Shown here in pieces: positions 58,350 to 64,000 of a DNA stretch of 64,000 bases. Source of the DNA: Temnothorax longispinosus (lineage: Eukaryota; Arthropoda; Insecta; Hymenoptera; Formicidae); assembly GCF_030848805.1 (NCBI RefSeq), contig NC_092366.1, positions 2,480,001-2,544,000 on the forward strand, given 5' to 3'. Each line of letters opens with the position of its first letter. Position 1 is the first letter of the stretch. Below the pieces are notes generated by a model. It did not search any database, was not told the DNA's origin, and saw only the letters and a list, made by a program, of their open reading frames with translations. A program made the translations under genes and the position numbers.

Positions 58350-61300
58350 CTACGTGGGTTCGGTTGCGTAGATGTAGCCTTGCTGTTGTAGCACGTAAAG
58401 CCGCTTCTCTACTGCCTCTTTGTCTGAAATTAAATGACAAACCGTGATCACTATGAACAATAGAATCGAGGAAAGATTATTTTGGTGAGATCTAATTTTA
58501 TTTTAAATTATAAATAAGTGAAAAGAGATTTAATAAGTACTTGTTATTTATTACATAATGTGTAAAAAGGTACTGCAATTGGATAAATTATTAAATTGGT
58601 AAATAAAGATTAAGTTGATGCGCAAATGTGTTTTCATGTAAAAATAAGATCTCAAGTATAAGCTGAAAAAGAAATCACATAAATGATGAGAAATAGTAGA
58701 GATGATATTTTTACTATTATCAAACATATCTTTTCCAAATCTTTCAAAATTGTAAAAAAAATAGATTTTTTTACGATTTCGACGAAAATTCAATCAGCGT
58801 GGAGACAAAACATACATTTGATAAGTAGAGCTCGATCCTGGCTATGGCTGACATGCTGCGCTAACGAATGCAATAATATCTGCGCCGTGTGATATCGCTG
58901 GAAACATTCGCCGCCTTTTCCAAACAGCTCGTCCAATGCCGCTGATTGACACTGTAAAAGTATAATCACATCAAATACTTACAATCGTTTGTTAATTGTC
59001 AAAAACATAACGTATATTGAGGTATACTGTATAAAGAAATTAGAGGTAATAAGCGCAATTAAGAAAATATAAAATTATTTCGGTACCATGTGAATCGCAT
59101 GATTGTACAGTATCTTGTCCGCTGTAGCTCCTGTTTGACGAAGAAGGCCCACGCTATTCAGTTGCTTGCATTCCATCAAACACAACTTAAATTTCTCGTT
59201 CATGGTACTGACAACTGCAATATTAAAAGAGAACAATTTTATTTAAATACAGTTTATATGTAACTCATACACCAACTTTAAATTTAATAAACAAATCACA
59301 TACATTTTAAATGGTACTTATCGCAAAGAAATTTGTTCTTAGTGAGAATATAGAAACTTAATATATTTCGGAATTGTAGTTTCACAAACGGTGAAACGCA
59401 GAATACACTTTGTGAATTATACTTCGTGGGATAGAAATAACAAAATTTTGCGTCGCGTTCAATTTTATATTACTTTAAAACAAAATTGTAATATTTCTAG
59501 GATTTTTTTAGAATTTTAAATATTCTAGGATTTAGGATCTGTTTTAAAATCCAGGGTTCTAAATCCTAAAATTGAAAATTTGAAGTTTTTAAATTCAGAA
59601 TTTTTAGAATTTGTGAATGTATGTGATCTGTTGTTAGATATCAGATAAAAATAAGGATAGAAACAAACTACAACGACAAATGGCGATAAGATTCCGGTCA
59701 AATGTTTAGCAAGCTTGAAAAATATGAATCTGTTAAACTCGCATAAATACTACGATAATCTACTACGGGAATCATTTACCTTCCTTCACGGTGGCTGTCG
59801 GTTGCAGCCTTCCGGCTTTGAGTTCCTGAGTGGCCAGATTCAGGCCGGAGCTGAGCCACTGAAGGGCTCGTACCAGAAGGATGACCTGCTCGGCGCGTTT
59901 CCTGGTGGCCGCATTACCAGCCTGTTCGATGCTGCCGAGAGGCGCCGGTTGCTCGATATTGCCGAGCGGGCCAGCCCTGGATCTGGCAACTTCGCATACA
60001 CATTCGCACAATGCCACGACGAAATTCAACTTGGCCAGGATCTCGTTGTGCTCACGCTCCATTATCGTCTCCTCCGGTAGCTCCGGCGCGATAAACGTTA
60101 ATGGACGATCATCGATTGTCGTCGGTGGTATATCCGGAAAGAGACTTTGGAAACTACCGGCTTCTACAGACGAAATAAATAATTGACAGAATTATTAAAA
60201 GATTTAGACAGTTTTTTTTTCTAACAAAATGTATTTATCTAATGTAATGTATTTACTAGGAACAAAATGTCAACTGAAGTGATGATTAGAAATTATCAGA
60301 TTATGAATCGGTGGTTATTGAGTGGTACTGAGATATAATATTCTGCACATCTCAATACGTTGCTCCAGCCAACGAGATTTTTATAAAAATGGTTTTATAA
60401 AAGTATTACCAGATATTTCTGGAAGGGTGACGGCCCTAGTGCCGAAGGGTATGACAGGCGAATGCCTAAGAGTGTTGTTGTTATCTTGAAAAGCTCGCGA
60501 GGTGGGCGAGCCAAGTACCGCTAGCGGACCTGTGAGCAATGGCGAGGATGCGCTGTTATTACCCGTGGAACGGCGCAACGGTGAGGTTCCGCTCGGCGTG
60601 TGCGAGTGTCTAGCTACAGGGCTGACCTGCCAGGTGTTAGGCGGCGGCGGAGTCTCACTCAACCTAATTTTTGATAAATTTGATAAATTAGTTTTATTCG
60701 ATTGCTTTATTTCACTTTTTTTTATTATTTCCACATAGGAATGTCCCAAGAACCTAGACCTTTAATAAAAAAAAAAAAAAAAAAAGTTTCAATAAATTAT
60801 TCTTACAAATGAATAATTCGATACAATTTTTAAAACAAATAGCAATTCGAGATTAATAGACTGTTAATTGTTACACCATAGATCTGATTGATTTGTTCTA
60901 TTGACAGTTGCAAAGCGAAAAACTTAGGTAAATTAAGATTTTTTAATAAAATTCTATTAAAATTATAATATATGATTATTTCGATTAATAAAATTACTTC
61001 TCTTTTTTCCTCTCTTTCGAAATCTTTAATTTTATTCTAATTTGAGAAAAGAATCAGTGTAAAAAGACCCCACATAACTTATATGAAAAAAATGTTTTCG
61101 GTCAATTTGCTTGGATTTGTGATATGTTGTATTTTTATATCCCAATGAAGAGTCTCAAATTTTATCAACTTTCTATGATTAGTCTCTTATAGGCATTTGA
61201 AAATATCCTACACAAGAACCGTTTGTATGTTTATATACACGAGCTTTGCCGGCAAAATATTCATGAACATTCACACACAGATGCAGGAAGAGGCACACAA

Positions 61301-63884
61301 GTGCAAACTCGTGTATACAAACGTACGAATAGTTCTTGTGTAGATTTTCAAATAGAGATTATAATTCAGAAACTAATCATAAAAAGTTTATGAAATTTGA
61401 GACTTTTCATCGGGGACACAAAAACTACAACATATTACAAATCCAAGGAAATTGACCGAAAACGTTCTTTTCACATAAATCGTGCAAAGTCCTTTATGAT
61501 TTTAATTATTTAGAAACTCGCAAAGAGTAAGAAAAAATTGTCTTTGACTCGACTGTTCGAGGACATGCTTTACATGCCGTACCTTCTGCCGGGCGGAGTG
61601 CCGATGACAAACTGCACGCTAGGCGGACTGAGAGAACCGATGTCCGGTGGGTGACTTCTGTGGGAATCCACACTGCGTTTCATGCTGATCGGTTGTGAGC
61701 GGGGCACGACGCTACTGCCAGAACGGGCGGCATTCGTCAAGGGAGATTGGGGTTGCTGAGCCGCTGTATTTCGTTGACATGGAACGGGAATCGGCTCAGA
61801 AATCGGCAGGTAGCATGGTCTGGGTGGACTGATGGCTTCCCTGCTCGTCTGTCTGGTATACCTAGTGAATAATTATAGAAAAACAAAAATAAACACAATA
61901 ATGTGAAATTAATTATAATTGGTCTAATATTTAAAAAGTTTGCAATTCTATTTAAGTTATATAAATTGATATATTTAAAAAAATAATAAAATGTCACGTA
62001 CTCGCCCAATTTCGATAAGCACGGCCGGGGTGGACTGACAGCTTCTCTACTCACTTGTTTGGTATACCTGGAAAATAATCAGATAAATATTCAAGCATTC
62101 TAATAAAAATATTTTATATCTAAATAACAAAGGAAACATAAAGATATGAAAATATTTAAAGATTAGAAATTCAACTTTGTACAGGGTATTTTATCCAATT
62201 CCCCTTGATTAAATTATTATTAAAACTTTTTCATAACTTTTACTAATATATTCTTTCGTTTCTTTCAGATCATCACTTATTATGCACTTACTTGACTGGC
62301 GGATTATTGTCAGTATCGCTACTGATGTCGCTCGGCACAAGGACAAAGTCATCCTCGGGACTGGAGCAAGGAGTCTCCGTCGTTTCGGGCTCCGATCTGT
62401 TGACAATCGGCGTTCCTTCCTCGATCGGAATCGCCATTGTCCCCGGCGATGCCGGCAGTTCGGTAGGCACAGGGCTTGGACTCGGACTCTCTCGGACACC
62501 CGTGAGGAACGGGTGACCAAAGAACTGGTCGAAATCCATGCGGTCAGTCGCTTCGCGCCTCAACAGGCCCATTAAAAGATTCGTTAGCTCCGGTGATGTT
62601 CCAGGAGGTATACTAAAAAAGAACGAGACACATCCACATGATATTCTTTCTCTTTTATATTATTTTCTAATATAAATTTATTCTTAATATAAAATAAAAA
62701 ATTAAGAATTTCGAGAAAAGCTAGATTAAAAAATTAAAGAAAAGAAAAAAGCCAGTACAAAATATACATAGTGGCGTAATAAAAAAATCCAGAAAAATAT
62801 AAAGAATCCGCTATTTTATAAAGAAACATTTCTTAATTATATATATATTATATAAAATTTAGATCTTTTTCCTTCCAATTCTAATATAAATTCAATATAC
62901 TAACATAAAAGAGAATAAAGCTTCTATTAAACATTACATATTTCTGTACCTAGGAACAAGATTAACAGTGTTCTCGTAGATCGACTTGAGTGCATGAGGA
63001 TTATTTGCGGGATGCGGTGCCTTCCCGGTGAGACATTGGTATAATATCGTGCCAACCGACCACAGATCCGCCTTAGCGTCATATTGAAGAGACATAATGA
63101 CTTCGGGCGCCATGTACATCGGCGATCCACACAAAGTCGCAGCCATTACGCCTTCCTGCAGGAACCTAGCAAAACCAAAATCCGCTGAAACAAAAAAAAA
63201 CGCATTAATATTGTATAGATTCTTGTAACGGCTGATGCCGCACGGCCCGATCACGTGTAAGTAGCGTGTGCGAATTGTCGAACAGGTGGGAAATCGCCGA
63301 ACCGCGGTATCCGAGACCGCGGCGAATATTCAATGTCGCTCTAACAACCGCCGAATAAATATATCGATCGCTCTGAGTCGCCCGGTTATTAACGGTTTTA
63401 CTTATTGTATCGTATTGCATTATATATTATAAAATTGAACGTGGAGTGTATCCTAGAAATGTTCGTAATCCGAAGGGCATGAACAATATGAACAATTATA
63501 AATTGATAAGTGCCCGACGTTTGAGGTACGCGCGACCGGTGTGCGCATCGCGCTCGACGCTGTATTCCTATCCAGAATAAATTATTGTTACCAGCATTTT
63601 TGCATTTGTACGTTCAATGGTACAACAAATATCATTTATTAATAGAAAAGTTAATATCAAACTAAAAAAAAGAGTCAAACCTAGTAAAGATACGGAAATG
63701 CTCTTACCTATTTTTAATGTTATTTCATGTGGCTGTGGACAGGTTTTACCACAGTTGTGATTCAACAGGATATTCTGCGGCTTGAGATCCCTGTGGACTA
63801 TCCCTTTGGCGTGCAGTACCTTCATCGCGCGAACCAACTGCTTGAGGAACAGCCTGATGGTATCCTCAGAAAGAGTACCTTTCG
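58350..63884 (-). CDS. Atg1: Autophagy-initiating Ser/Thr kinase Atg1 / ULK1-2, partial (N-lobe outside window)
   Basis: Ten exons on the minus strand: 63884-63708, 63184-62950, 62612-62292, 62067-62002, 61861-61583, 60663-60410, 60163-59780, 59214-59087, 58951-58816, 58423-58350. Phases are continuous; the sequence enters in mid-codon, so further 5' exons lie beyond 64000. Seen in order: catalytic loop VHRDLKPQN, DFG in ADFGFARFL, CGSPMYMAPEV (activation segment), DLWSVGTILYQCLTGKAP, an LIR-type motif DDFVLVP, a Ser/Pro-rich linker with YTKQVSREAVSPPRPC followed by its near copy YTRQTSREAISPPRPC, then the C-terminal early-autophagy-targeting region (APELPEETIMEREHNEIL, CQSAALDELFGKGGECFQRY). 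This C-terminus separates ULK1/2 from ULK3. Known for the family: it phosphorylates autophagy proteins with Atg13 and Fip200 at the phagophore, under TOR and AMPK control. Confidence 0.93.
61064..61493. repeat. Long inverted repeat in an Atg1 intron
   Basis: Arms of about 190 nt (about 61064-61252 and 61290-61493), imperfect but clear: TTTTCGGTCAATTTGCTTGG, then ATTTGTGATATGTTGT on the left, with the inverse CCAAGGAAATTGACCGAAAA and ACAACATATTACAAAT on the right, continuing to ACACAAGAACCGTTTGTATG against an inverse near 61315-61340. No coding capacity. It lies in the intron 60664-61582, ending 89 nt downstream of the donor of exon 61861-61583. Confidence 0.8.
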
Positions 63885-64000
63885 CTATCAGAAAGATACA
63901 AATTATTATTTATACATAAAACCTATTCGTCCTATAACACATTAAAGTTTGATATTTGAAGCTTTCGCGGTTGAAGCCGCATGAATTTTTTATTTAATCA
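63885..64000 (-). other. Atg1 intron running off the right edge
   Basis: Upstream of the acceptor CTGATAG|CG at 63885. No exon is recognisable in these 116 bases; the kinase N-lobe exons must lie further right. Confidence 0.6.

Noticed and set aside
59715..60186. Plus-strand frames of 101-121 codons
   Set aside because: Antisense of the Atg1 C-terminal region exon at 59780-60163.
62292..63884. ULK3 as an alternative identity for the kinase
   Set aside because: The LIR-like motif, long Ser/Pro linker and C-terminal early-autophagy-targeting region are ULK1/2 (Atg1) features not found in ULK3.
1..64000. tRNA, rRNA or snRNA genes
   Set aside because: No cloverleaf-compatible segment with A and B boxes was recognised by eye; a tRNAscan or Infernal run could find any missed.

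Overview
This 64 kb window is insect nuclear DNA, most likely hymenopteran and plausibly ant. The evidence is the gene set (a Halloween-class ecdysteroid P450, a brummer-type lipase, TSPO, TMEM120, Atg1/ULK and Spt20), AT-rich introns with GT..AG splicing, CpG-rich islands at gene starts, and many small palindromic DNA elements. The order placement is inference. There is no prokaryotic content, CRISPR array, operon or rRNA, and I recognised no tRNA.

Layout from left to right. (1) 1-879, minus: three consecutive exons of a gene I do not recognise, running off the left edge. (2) 5210-13999, plus: Spt20 of the SAGA complex, 20 coding exons, about 1087 aa, CpG-rich promoter at 2740-3740. (3) 18203-35501, minus: brummer/ATGL triglyceride lipase, 12 coding exons, 591 aa, with a first intron of 12.9 kb full of repeats and holding a 500-N assembly gap. 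(4) 37396-42089, plus: ARMC5-like armadillo/BTB protein, 6 exons, 906 aa, divergent from brummer. (5) 43750-46511, minus: mitochondrial P450 CYP315A1 (shadow), 6 exons, 528 aa. (6) 50120-52439, plus: TMEM120, 6 exons, 354 aa. (7) 54430-57324, plus: TSPO, 3 exons, 171 aa. (8) 58350-63884, minus: Atg1/ULK1-2 kinase lacking its N-lobe, which lies beyond the right edge. Exon models were built by hand from splice signals, reading phase and recalled family sequences; all phases close.

Several genes touch lipid and steroid handling: a lipid-droplet lipase, an ecdysteroid hydroxylase, TSPO, TMEM120, and ARMC5, whose human homologue is an adrenal tumour suppressor. Whether this clustering means anything is untested.

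The noncoding part carries several families of small inverted-repeat elements: a family in Spt20 introns, a GGCCGGTATTC-ended family carrying CCAAT-containing hairpins, a TTAA-flanked piggyBac-like element, elements ending in CTCAGTG, and elements whose ends share a CTGGTTT core. The best gene-level oddities are a tandemly duplicated exon segment in Atg1, a long inverted repeat in an Atg1 intron, a uORF overlapping the Spt20 start as ATGA, and an ARMC5 intron whose retention would stop translation before the BTB domain. I found no convincing wholly new biological system.
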